From: Dendrophyllia cribrosa
Taxonomy: Eukaryota; Cnidaria; Anthozoa; Scleractinia; Dendrophylliidae
Assembly (NCBI GenBank): GCA_024195265.1
Contig: JAJLRJ010000003.1
Location: 34,021,143-34,085,142, forward strand
Length of the DNA stretch: 64,000 nt
Direction of reading: 5' to 3'
Shown here: piece after piece, positions 8,954 to 17,646 of the stretch
How positions within the stretch are numbered: position 1 is the first letter of the stretch
How the letters are laid out: the number at the start of each line of letters is the position of its first letter
Translations under genes and position numbers: made by a program
The notes under the pieces: model-generated
Told to the model about the DNA's origin: nothing
Database searches by the model: none
The model's input: the letters and a program-made list of their open reading frames with translations, nothing else

Positions 8954-10785
8954 ATGTTTGGCAGACGGCCTGGTCGATTTAATCCTAATTCAAATCTTGG
9001 TATAAACATCGGCGGTCACAATTACGGCCCCCACCCCCTTTTTATTCGCCTCCAAACGCCTATACTCATGTCGCGCCAAAGCCACCACCCCCTGATCCTG
9101 AAATTGCTTGGTTGAGTTCGCCGGAGGCTGCCAAGCTCTCTGCCGCGGCCAAGGCCAAGGCGATCTCAGACTTCAAAAAGCGTTTCCCTCGCGCCGATAT
9201 GTCTCACTTTGAAGTTCAAGTAGATTTTGGCGACGACCACAAAACAGCCACAGGAGAAGTGCTTTACAAAGAAGGCCCTGGCTCATGGGCACTCGTTACA
9301 GAAATGCCCCACAAAGATTGGACTGGCGCTGAAAGAGATGCTCTTGGCCTTGTCTATGATGGTGGTTTTCCTTATCAGTTATCGTTGGGTCAACAAATGT
9401 TATCAATCCCGGCTGTTGCTTTCTCCACCACAATAGACAAAGACATGATGATTGGCACAATCTTGAACGATAAAGAGCAAAAGATTTACGTCACTCCAAC
9501 TGAGTATTTCACAACGAAATACAGAAATATCTTCAGGGACACACAGATATCCTTCACAACCGCGAAATACGGCCGAAAGTGGATGGGTGGTCCTCATATG
9601 AGCTTTTGGCCACAACAACTCTCTTTCGCGCTGTGGTGTGCAACAACCGGCTGTGGAATCTCGCGTGACATTCTATTCGATAAGAACTCCAGTCTATCCC
9701 TAACACCACAGCTCCGGTCGTTTTACCGGTTTCACGTTTATTTCACAACAAGGCGAATACTCTACCAGATGGGTGGGGAACAAAGCGTGAGTGCTTTGCC
9801 AGACGACCCTCCATTCAACCAGAAAGACAACAAATACAACATCGATGCGTACAAGAAGCTTTGCATCGAGTTCGGTATCGACCCCAGTTCTGACTTCCGT
9901 TACACATACGGTAAGAATCACGGTCTTGGGAATGTCTACATTTGGGTAACTGGAGAGCGCCCCAGCTCTACCGATTACACCTATCCAGACTCTGATCTAG
10001 CTCTGTTCGATGATGAGCGCGTCACTGACAGAAAAGACCCCAACTTTCGCGCCAATGGAATATTTTTCGTTCGCAACGACCAAGGGGCGGACACCCAGTT
10101 CGAGCACTTTGTGCCAAATTACGCACAGGGGCTGACACAGCCAGGGCTCGCGCGTATGAACCAATCAATCGAGGCCTTTGTGTACTGCATTCTTGGTTCA
10201 CGGGCCAAAACCCGCAGCAGCATCATTGGAAAAGGAGGCAGGGCCTTCGAAACGCAGAGAGTATTCCTCACCCATCTAGAGGAGGCCATAATCCTGAACG
10301 ACATCGCAACAAGCGTACAGCGTTACCAGCTTGCCATCCAAGCAACGAAAGTTCGCCTAGACTTTGCGACAGCACCCGGAAGCTGGCTCATGCCATCGCG
10401 TATGATTATCAACACAGAGAGCGTGATCGGGTATAACAATAATCTGCAGGAGGCAACGCAAGGAATGAAGCTGGGCGTGAACAGTGGTGTTAATCTGGGC
10501 ACAAAAAAAGCCTCCGTTCGCCACATGGACGGTGGACCAACAAAGATCAATCCACCAAACAGTCACCCATCAAACCCGATACATCTCCAGGCTACACAGG
10601 CACAGGGCATCGCCCCAACCACACCACAACCCACACCCACACCACAACCAGCCCCCACACCATCCACAACAACACCAACACCAACCCCCGCACCCACACC
10701 ACAGCCCGACCCGCATCACGTCTCCAAGGCAGTCGTTGCTGTGGGTGCGCTTTCTTTGGCAGGGCTTTTCGTTTGGTTAAGATAA
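8954..10785 (+). pseudogene. Large conserved protein with Pro/Thr stalk and C-terminal membrane anchor, one frameshift
   Basis: An open frame of 557 residues runs from 9112 but begins at a TTG. The likely start is the ATG at 8954 behind the late box 'attgtataca'; a one-base shift in the C-rich run near 9036-9047 separates the first 28 residues (Gly/Asn-rich) from a Pro-rich linker that leads into the main frame. The body has conserved blocks R-R-I-L-Y-Q-M-G-G and Q-R-Y-Q-L-A-I. Residues about 505-535 of the main frame are Pro/Thr/Gln repeats, followed by a terminal hydrophobic helix (about 17 residues). That resembles a stalk plus anchor. The family is familiar from cnidarian Polintons but has no known function. 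Confidence 0.6.
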
Positions 10786-10789
10786 GTGT

Positions 10790-12173
10790 TCAAGACTTCG
10801 CGCGCTTAGTGATCCTTTCAACAAGGAAGGCCACCACGGCAAGGATGAGCAGCCAGGCGTGTTCACCCCGAAAGGAGATGACCGACCCAGCCGCTTTGAA
10901 GATGAAACCCACAATTGAGCCAATGAGGCCAGGCAGTGCGCTGGCTGCCTTTTTGCCAAGCTCTTTAAGCCCATTGCCAATAGCCTTGGTGGCCTTTGCC
11001 AGGCCGTTCAAGGTGACGAGTACCACAGCGCTGATGGTGATGCCAGCTGCCAGAACAATAGCTTGCAGGGTCCATCCGTATTTCTTGAAGATTTCTCTGA
11101 CCCTCTCTCTGAAAGACAGTGCTTGTTCCCTTTCTTGAACCTGTGGTCTGAGCCTTGCCAGCTCTTCTTCTCGCTCAGCAACCCGGTCTTCCGCGGCTGC
11201 TCTGTCAGAGGGAGACGTGTTCTCATCCTCTATGACGCGTCTGTCTTCAGCGTTCTGCCGTTCAAGCTCGACTTCTCTTTCGTTGAACTCATCAAGGGGT
11301 TTAGTAGAGTTTAGCCTTGCTTCAAGTTCATTTTTTTCCTTCTCTTTGGCAGCAATGCGTGTTCTGGTTTTGTCCGCCTTTGCCTGTTCTTGGTCTCGTT
11401 GTTTTTGTATTTTTTGAAGTGCCGCTACTTCTTTTTCCGCGTTTTTAAGATCTCGTTGAAGATTTTTGTTCAGCAGTTTTAGGTGGTCTATCTCGGCTTG
11501 ATTTTCAACGTTTGAACCGCCTTCCTGCTCCAGATTGTCAATCCTCGCTTGAGTTTGCTCAATTCTGTTTCTGAGGTTTTGCGCCTCATTTGTTGTTTGT
11601 TGTTGTTCCACAGCAACACTTTCATTCTCCTTCAGTTGTTTTTCTGCCTCCTTCAATCTTTGTCTTTCTTCCCTTATTGATGCATTCGCTTCAGAGACAA
11701 GCTCTTCAGCGCTTGGGCCAAGGGATGTTTTGAACTTGTCTGTGAACGATTTAAGAAAGCTCCCATCTTGCTTGAAAATAAGAGATTCGCCGCCCTTTGG
11801 AAACTATTTTGCCATCATTTGAGGATTTTTTGCCAAAACCAATTGGGCCTAATTTCGCGATGTTTACTTTTGGAAACTTCTTTTTGATCCAGTCAATGGC
11901 TTTATCGATTCTCTCTGCTTTTTCATTTCCGTCTATGATTTCTCCAAGCAGAGGGACGGTGGCAGAAGTGCTTGGCAGCCCACTTTCTTCGCGAGACATT
12001 GTATTCATTTCATGCTGTTCACCGCCATGATATGGGGTGGATGCAGCACCTGGTTGAAAAGGTGTTGTTGTGTCAACTTCTTGTTCGTCATCGTCGTCAT
12101 CATCGTGGTCTATGTTCCAGTCTTCCCAAGGATTCTCATTCTCACCAGGTATATCATGTCCGCCTTCAGCCAT
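10790..12173 (-). pseudogene. Acidic/coiled-coil membrane protein, one frameshift
   Basis: The ATG at 12173 follows 'atatatcatc' of the bidirectional promoter. The first 110 residues contain a long Asp run and a mixed acidic region; a one-base shift near 11800 (GGGCGGC run) then moves the frame. Next come about 150 residues of Glu/Arg/Gln-rich coiled coil, then a conserved C-terminal module beginning K-K-Y-G-W-T-L-Q with three hydrophobic segments, separated by a Gly/Lys linker, and a basic tail. It converges on the preceding plus-strand gene, whose stop is 4 bp away. Element 2 has the same ends but a much shorter coiled coil. Function unknown. Confidence 0.6.
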
Positions 12174-12216
12174 GATGATATATAAATATGAATTTTGAAA
12201 ACACAAATATATACCC
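12174..12216. promoter_or_regulatory. Bidirectional late promoter, 43 bp
   Basis: It carries 'gatatataaatat' facing the minus-strand coiled-coil gene and 'aaatatataccc' facing the capsid gene; translation starts abut both ends. Confidence 0.6.
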
Positions 12217-13467
12217 ATGGCTGTGCAACCGAATCTACTTCCATCTCACAGTGAAAAGACACTGGGCGCCATGAAAGCAGAGCGAACCGTCAAGCGCATC
12301 ACATTCAACCCTTCTGAGGCCAGCCCCGGCGAGACACTGTACGTCTCGGTGCCCAAGCTGGGCGAGCACGATGTCATTGTGTCCGGCTCGCTGGCCCTGG
12401 TGTTTCACATCAATCTCTCCGGCGGCCATGCAAACAACTTTCTCGTACAAAATGTTTCTCGGGCCCTGGTGGACATATTCGTTGTAAAGTTTGCCGCCAC
12501 CACTGTCCAGGACACGGTTGGATACGACATCTACAAGATCTTCGAAGATCTCTTCCGATCAACCGATGAGCGGGAAAATATGCTTATGGAGGGCATTCAG
12601 AGTGTGGATTTGTGCAAGATCCGCTCTGGTGCTGGCGACAAGAAGACCTCAGGCGTGGATGCTGAAAATAAGTTAGAGACAATATATAAAAACAAGTACC
12701 GCATCAACCTCGATCACCAAATCATAAGTGATCATGGAATCATATATCCTCAAGCACTGTATAACGATCTGGTCTTCGAACTAACCCTCGCCCCCGCAAA
12801 CCAAGTTGTCAGAGGCTCAGACACAAGCAAGCTCGTGTACAAGTTGGAAAACATCCAGCTGGAATATGAGACAATCAGAAGTAAGAAGCTGGCCGACGAG
12901 GCAACAAGCACTTACACCAGTGGCAAGGAGTTTGCTTATGACCTCGTAATGCGAGATCGGGTGCATCCCTTCTCAAAAGGAGGTGACACTCGACTGAATC
13001 TTCGGGTTAACCCACAGCGCCGGTCTCTCAAGGGCATCCTCTTGCTGTTCATCAACCCCTACACGGCTGGTGCCAGGGACTCTGAGAACTATTTCAATCC
13101 CGACATCACCAAAGTGAAGGTCACAGTCAACGGTGTTCCAAACAGGCTTTACAACGAGGGCATCAGTGGTACAGACATGTGGAGAGAGATAACCCGGCAT
13201 TTTACCCCACACACGGACGGCAGGCCTAACATGAACTTGACCAAATATCTCACAGGCAACAAGTTTGGTCTCTGGATTGACCTGCGGGCCATGGGGGACA
13301 CATCCCTGCACGGCAACGGCCAACGGCTCGTCAACACACAGGATGGCGTGCAACTCGAGATCGAACGAAACGGTACAGGGTCGGGAAACGCACTCTGCCA
13401 CATCTTCACCCTCTCAGACTCACAGATGAACATCATGGACAGGCAGCTGGAATCTGTACAGTACTAA
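12217..13467 (+). CDS. Major capsid protein, Polinton/adintovirus hexon type
   Basis: An intact 416-residue protein starting 3 bp after the late TATATACCC box. Conserved blocks shared with element 2 are R-I-T-F near residue 28, G-E-T-L-Y-V near 38, L-C-K-I-R-S near 130, G-I-L-L-L-F near 273, Y-F/Y-N-P-D-I-T near 290, N-G-V-P near 305, G-L-W-I-D-L-R near 350 and a final hydrophobic strand. I recognise this as the cnidarian Polinton major capsid family, expected to fold as a double jelly roll forming trimeric capsomers. Length fits. The neighbouring ATPase gene is downstream. The fold is inferred from family memory. Confidence 0.65.
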   Translation: MAVQPNLLPSHSEKTLGAMKAERTVKRITFNPSEASPGETLYVSVPKLGEHDVIVSGSLALVFHINLSGGHANNFLVQNVSRALVDIFVVKFAATTVQDTVGYDIYKIFEDLFRSTDERENMLMEGIQSVDLCKIRSGAGDKKTSGVDAENKLETIYKNKYRINLDHQIISDHGIIYPQALYNDLVFELTLAPANQVVRGSDTSKLVYKLENIQLEYETIRSKKLADEATSTYTSGKEFAYDLVMRDRVHPFSKGGDTRLNLRVNPQRRSLKGILLLFINPYTAGARDSENYFNPDITKVKVTVNGVPNRLYNEGISGTDMWREITRHFTPHTDGRPNMNLTKYLTGNKFGLWIDLRAMGDTSLHGNGQRLVNTQDGVQLEIERNGTGSGNALCHIFTLSDSQMNIMDRQLESVQY

Positions 13468-13539
13468 GTAAACGCAACACGCATACGGACAACACCCGCA
13501 TATGAACAACGCACGCATATATATATACCCACCAGCCCC

Positions 13540-13686
13540 ATGGCCAGCCCCATGGCCACAAACAACAAGATCAACTTCTATGCCAAGCCTGCTCCCCTGC
13601 CATCCACCAGACCCCTATCACACAATGAAATACAAAGACTTCTGGCAAAGGCCCCCTCCCCCCCCACCAGTTTGCAAACCAACTAA
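13540..13686 (+). CDS. 48-residue open frame between capsid and ATPase genes
   Basis: The ATG follows a strong late box (CATATATATATACCC, 13516-13530). The peptide starts MASPMATNN and is Pro/Ala-rich. It ends 14 bp before the ATPase ATG. Element 2 has no such frame: there the ATPase ATG lies 22 bp after the capsid stop. It may be a small gene, or a lost N-terminal extension of the ATPase. Confidence 0.35.
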   Translation: MASPMATNNKINFYAKPAPLPSTRPLSHNEIQRLLAKAPSPPTSLQTN

Positions 13687-13700
13687 TATAGGCGTTGGTT

Positions 13701-14182
13701 ATGGACCCAAGAAAGCTGCCATTCAATGCACTAATCGTGGGCCCACTAACTCTGGCAAGACACAGTATCTTCTCTCCCAACTGCGAGGCTCCTTTAGGGG
13801 TTATTTTGATTACATCGTTTATTCTGCCCCACATTTGTTAAGAACAAGACATACGATGGCTTCGTGGACCGCGATCCACACATCTTCGTCATCGTCTGCC
13901 AACAGCATGAAATCGAAGACTGGTTGAAGCTGGCGAGCTTCTTTTTCACATCCACCAATACTTTATTCATTCTCGATGACTGCGCCGCCTCCAAAGATGT
14001 CAAAGGTCGCACGGGCCAGCTGGTTAATCTGGGGAAAGACAACCAGAGCCATATTCGAAGATTATGCCGGCGAGCTCTCCCACGAGGAGTACAAAGAGTT
14101 TATCGCAAGGCTCAAATCCCGCAAGTTCTCCCACCTGGTTTTCTCTCTGAGGCACCCGTATGGAATTGAGTACAAGGTTTAA
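13701..14182 (+). pseudogene. FtsK/HerA-type packaging ATPase, frameshifted and internally deleted
   Basis: It starts MDPRKLPFNAL exactly like the element 2 copy. One base is missing inside the Walker A region (GP-T-N-S-G-K-T), a second shift follows FDYIVY near 13825, and the frame then gives a Walker B block L-F-I-L-D-D-C. After G-Q-L-V-N-L-G about 130 bp present in element 2 are missing, removing the W-V-L-T-Q-Q stretch expected to hold sensor residues. The C-terminus ends RHPYGIEYKV. These ATPases pump DNA into capsids; this copy cannot be functional. Confidence 0.7.
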
Positions 14183-14201
14183 ACACATATATATACAAGG
14201 C

Positions 14202-14441
14202 ATGAATGCGCCAACCAGTCTACACAAGCTCACTGTTCTTTCACAGCTTTTGGATGAATTGCACAAACACACACTTGATGCGCAAAACAAAATTATTAAA
14301 GCCGCTGGTGAGGAAGATCTGCGCCTCATGCTTCTGGCCAGATATCCATTGCGGTTGAATTCTATGCCAGACACCATGGCGGGGGTGATACGAGAGCTTG
14401 AAACTCTTTTGCCCGACATCAAGAGAATTATTGAAAAATAA
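14202..14441 (+). CDS. 79-residue helical protein, element 1 specific
   Basis: The ATG at 14202 follows the late box ACATATATATAC by a few bases. The protein is mostly helical with Leu-rich faces and a C-terminal basic tail (KRIIEK). It is intact. Its stop codon lies in AAAAATAAAAAAC, giving an AATAAA signal directly fused to the next late box. Element 2 has no equivalent between ATPase and the next gene. I do not recognise it. Confidence 0.5.
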   Translation: MNAPTSLHKLTVLSQLLDELHKHTLDAQNKIIKAAGEEDLRLMLLARYPLRLNSMPDTMAGVIRELETLLPDIKRIIEK

Positions 14442-14463
14442 AAAACACATATGTATACCCCTG

Positions 14464-15087
14464 ATGGCTGAAGCAGCTGAAGACCAGGCCGTTTTCGAAG
14501 TAATGCAGATGCTGGAGGCCACCCCTGGTGCCGCACCTCCCACAGGTATAGTTGGTGACAATGGCATTCCTGCCAAACGTGAGAAGCTGGCAATCCTTGT
14601 TTCAACTGGCAAGGCAAAAGAAGCTATCGGCGTGCAGCTCACACACGATCATGTCAAGTGGTTGTCAGACAAGGACGTTGACAAGTACTGCAAACGGTAC
14701 GAGGCCTACGTTGGCAACAAGACAACCGAAACCCTAGTTGATTCTGGCATCATGCTCGTGACCAAAGGCGTTGGTATGGTGGTCCCGATTGATGATGTGG
14801 CGGAGTTGCAGAAAGAACTCAAGAACGACTACATCATCAACCAGGAGCTGTCAAATCTTGCTGGGGGTCTTGCCCTGCGATGCGGGCGATTGCTGGCGCT
14901 TGCCAATGCTGCTCTCATCACAACAAAACACATCAAGCTTGAACGAGAGCCTGATCACAAGACTGACTTGATAGAATTGGAACCCCACCCCCAACCCACA
15001 CATCCAACCAGAGACAGTGAAGGCTATCCACTTGAGGGCCTTGATGAAGTTGGGTTGGGGCCTGTGGCGACCTCGCAGCAACCTTGA
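14464..15087 (+). CDS. Conserved 207-residue protein of unknown function
   Basis: An intact frame after the late box CATATGTATACCCC. Blocks almost identical to element 2 (45304-45918) include E-K-L-A-I-L-V-S-T-G-K, R-Y-E-A-Y-V-G-N-K-T-T-E and a hydrophobic C-terminal helix A-L-R-C-G-R-L-L-A-L-A-N-A-A-L-I. The last 35 residues are a variable Pro/Glu tail that keeps RDSEGYPL. The hydrophobic segments suggest membrane or capsid-internal association. It is widespread in cnidarian Polinton-like elements as far as I recall, without assigned role. Confidence 0.65.
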   Translation: MAEAAEDQAVFEVMQMLEATPGAAPPTGIVGDNGIPAKREKLAILVSTGKAKEAIGVQLTHDHVKWLSDKDVDKYCKRYEAYVGNKTTETLVDSGIMLVTKGVGMVVPIDDVAELQKELKNDYIINQELSNLAGGLALRCGRLLALANAALITTKHIKLEREPDHKTDLIELEPHPQPTHPTRDSEGYPLEGLDEVGLGPVATSQQP

Positions 15088-15158
15088 AGAAACCTGGCAG
15101 CAACCTGTCAGCAACCTGGCACATCTTGTAAAAAATAAAACTCACATATAAAAACAGG

Positions 15159-15614
15159 ATGGCCACACCACTCGAGATGATCACTGAAGAAACTCCAACT
15201 CCAACTCCAACACCTGACCGTGTTACCTCTGAGGCTCCGAAAACAAAGCCTGCAACAGAAAAGAACCCCGGCCGTGTTGCTTCTGCCAAAAGGTTAGCAG
15301 AACGCAACCGCCTGGCCCGGGAAGCAAAGAAAAAGACCGAAGCACAAAAGCCTGCACCCTCAACAAGTGAAAACAATTCTGCAACAAGTGACACAACAAG
15401 TGACAGCAACAGCAACTCAGTCGTTTATATTCTGGGGGTTGGTGGGTTGATTGTCTCTGCTGCTGGTGTTTATTACCAGCGAGAAGCTATAATGCAAAGG
15501 CTTGGGCGAAAATCAAACACACCATCAACGCCAGCAAACACCCCCGCTGCAACACAACCAGCAACACCCCCATCTCGAATTCCTGTAAGACAAGGAATAA
15601 AAAACATGGAATAA
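15159..15614 (+). CDS. Single-span membrane protein with basic cytoplasmic-type segment
   Basis: 151 residues. After a Thr/Pro-rich N-terminus comes K-N-P-G-R-V-A-S-A-K-R-L-A-E-R-N-R, a strongly basic segment conserved in element 2. A hydrophobic helix at about residues 87-106 is followed by Y-Y-Q-R-E-A-I-M and a Pro/Thr/Ala-rich tail. The ATG follows a weaker late box (CACATATAAAAAC). The basic block could bind nucleic acid or act as a topogenic signal. Function unknown. Confidence 0.6.
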   Translation: MATPLEMITEETPTPTPTPDRVTSEAPKTKPATEKNPGRVASAKRLAERNRLAREAKKKTEAQKPAPSTSENNSATSDTTSDSNSNSVVYILGVGGLIVSAAGVYYQREAIMQRLGRKSNTPSTPANTPAATQPATPPSRIPVRQGIKNME

Positions 15615-15644
15615 AAAAAATAAAAACATATATATACTGACACC

Positions 15645-15899
15645 ATGAATCCTTTCCAAGCCTTGATGAATTCTGCTGCAATCGGAGGTGTGTTTCTTCT
15701 TTGGTTTGGACTTACTTCGGTCGCCTTTGATACAGTTTACGGTTTAGCCCTGAATAGGCACAACAGACCCGAGCCCAGGCCCGAGCCCGAGTCTGAGTCA
15801 GAGGACGAGTCAGAGGCCGAGGTCGAGGAGCCCCGAGTCCGAGTCGAGGTGCCCCGAGTCCGAACCCGAGGTCGAGGTCGAGGCCGAGGTCGAGTCTGA
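15645..15899 (+). CDS. Small membrane protein with Glu/Arg repeat tail
   Basis: 84 residues starting after AACATATATATACTGACACC. Residues 8-35 contain a hydrophobic helix with the AIGG motif shared with the 55-residue protein of element 2 (46482-46649). The rest is a low-complexity tail encoded by repeated 'gag/ccc/gag' and 'ggtcga' triplets, giving an acidic then an Arg/Gly-rich end; the tail has no match in element 2 and probably arose by repeat slippage. Confidence 0.5.
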   Translation: MNPFQALMNSAAIGGVFLLWFGLTSVAFDTVYGLALNRHNRPEPRPEPESESEDESEAEVEEPRVRVEVPRVRTRGRGRGRGRV

Positions 15900-15939
15900 G
15901 TCAGAAAAATAAAAAACATATGTATACTGGTCACAAACC

Positions 15940-16161
15940 ATGTCTGACAACAAGCTTGTGAAGTCTATCCTCGACGCCGCAACAATCACTGGCCTTGTCG
16001 CTGGTATTGGTTGGATTGGGAAAAAGACAATTAAAGAGAGCTTCACTGCCGACCCCAGTGCAAGCTTGATGAATTATGTCAAGTTCACAGCCGTCATGGC
16101 TGGCACCATCGCGCTGAAGAAATATCTCGAGGACCAGAAAATCCTCCCAGACAACTTGTAA
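15940..16161 (+). CDS. 73-residue conserved protein, two possible membrane helices
   Basis: Intact in both elements with the same length and about 75% identical residues by eye, starting MSDNKLVKS. Residues 14-28 (ITGLVAGIGWIG) and 47-60 are hydrophobic, with a conserved end K-K-Y-L-E-D-Q-K-I-L-P. The late box ACATATGTATAC ends about 13 bp before the ATG. Its strict conservation makes it a reliable marker of this viral group. Function unknown. Confidence 0.65.
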   Translation: MSDNKLVKSILDAATITGLVAGIGWIGKKTIKESFTADPSASLMNYVKFTAVMAGTIALKKYLEDQKILPDNL

Positions 16162-16178
16162 AACCATATGTATACACA

Positions 16179-16616
16179 ATGGCTTCGATTGCAATAATGG
16201 CCCTTGGCGCTGTTCTCAATGCGGCCGCTTTCACGGGCGGCAATTATCTCGCAAAATATCTGTCTGGTGATAACGGCAAGGCGGCAATGGATGAGAAAAT
16301 CCGTCACGACCACGCCCTTGAACAATACCAAGCGGCTTACGCCAAATACCAGAAGGACCGCACCAAGCTCCTCGACTGGATTGCAGCCAACGATCGGATT
16401 AAACACCAAGCTAGCAAAAACTTCCAAACCACCGACCAAGCCCTGGTCTTGTATAACCAGATGCACCAACACGAAACAGATAAACAAATCAAAGACTACA
16501 AAGAGCCTCAGTTCTCGGACTTCTACAAGCCCAGCCCACAACAGCAGAATGGTGAACTTGTGTTCATTGAAGGCACCCTGCTTGCGGGTGGGTATGCGGC
16601 TTATCGCTTTCTGTAA
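16179..16616 (+). CDS. 145-residue conserved protein with terminal hydrophobic segments
   Basis: Starts 2 bp after CATATGTATACACA. A hydrophobic N-terminus (residues 3-25, A-A-F-T-G-G-N-Y-L-A-K-Y-L) is followed by a charged helical region with Y-Q-K-D-R-T-K-L-L-D-W-I-A-A-N-D, then F-S-D-F-Y-K-P-S-P-Q and a C-terminal hydrophobic helix. The element 2 copy is also open throughout (143 residues). It sits directly upstream of the integrase. Function unknown. Confidence 0.65.
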   Translation: MASIAIMALGAVLNAAAFTGGNYLAKYLSGDNGKAAMDEKIRHDHALEQYQAAYAKYQKDRTKLLDWIAANDRIKHQASKNFQTTDQALVLYNQMHQHETDKQIKDYKEPQFSDFYKPSPQQQNGELVFIEGTLLAGGYAAYRFL

Positions 16617-16656
16617 ACAAAACAACACAATACATGTATATACCCGCACAATCCCT

Positions 16657-17646
16657 ATGGAGACGAAACTCTCTAAGATCTATTACAGCCCGAAAGGGTA
16701 TTGAAAAGGGCTTGCCGCTGTTAAAAAACTAGCTGCAGCGGCCAAGGTCTCTGATGATGTCGCAAAGAAATGGCTGGTCAAACAAACCCTTTGGCAAGTT
16801 TACCTCCCGGCACCACGCGCTATCCCTCGTCCCAAGTTTGATGTCTCATCACCCAATACAGCGCATCAAGCAGATCTTCTCTTCCTGTCCCACGACAAAC
16901 TTCCACACGGGAGAAAGGTTTACAAATACGCATTAACCCTTGTGGATGTGGCTAGCCGTTACAAGGCAGCAGAGCCTCTGACTTCGAAAGAGTCTGAAGA
17001 AGTCTCAAGGACATTTCAGAAGATTTACAGACGTGGGCCTTTGAAATGGCCTCAACTCTTGCAAGTTGACCCTGGGAAAGAGTTTATGGGGGCTGTGACA
17101 AAGACCATGGAAAACAACAAAACGACCATTCGTCGCGGCCGGGTTGATATCCACAGAGACCAAGCAATTGTGGAGAGATTCAACCGAACCCTGGCTGAAA
17201 GGTTGTTTGGTTATCAGTATGCCGTTGAAATGAATATGCCCTCTGGCCGGTCGACTGCATGGGTCAAAAGACTGCCAGATGTTGTCTCGGCCTTGAACAA
17301 TGAAGTAACAAGGCTCACTGGCAAGAAGCCCGCTCAAGCAATCAAAGAGAAAGCCGTTTCTTCCAAGCCTGCGACTCCATATGCTAGGCCTGTTGGGGTC
17401 TATGAGAAGAAGCTCCCACCCCGGGTGAGTGTGAGATATTTGTATCAGCCTGGCGAGCTGGAAGGGGGTGGGAGGCGTGCGACCGACCCGATCTGGTCTT
17501 TGACGGTCTACCAAATACAAAGGATTGTAACCAAGCCGAATGAGCCAGTGGTTTATTATCTCTACGACGGGCCTAAGCGAGGCTTCGTTAGTGAGGAGCT
17601 GATGGTTGTGCCGCCGGGCACTCAGTTGCCACCGATATCTTTGTGA
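16657..17646 (+). pseudogene. Retroviral-type DDE integrase with one nonsense codon
   Basis: The ATG follows the late box ACATGTATATACCC. Codon 16 is TGA where element 2 has TGG; the frame is otherwise open for about 329 codons. The catalytic core shows H-Q-A-D-L-L, then V-D-P-G-K-E-F about 60 residues later, and V-E-R-F-N-R-T-L about 45 residues after that, giving the D, D, E triad. The C-terminal part has an SH3-like basic stretch. Such integrases insert Polinton DNA into host chromosomes. Its last 25 bp overlap the converging polymerase gene, exactly as in element 2. Confidence 0.85.

Noticed and set aside
9112..9114. TTG as the start of the large anchored protein
   Set aside because: In an animal or its virus an ATG is expected; the ATG at 8954 with a late box and a single frameshift explains the gene better.
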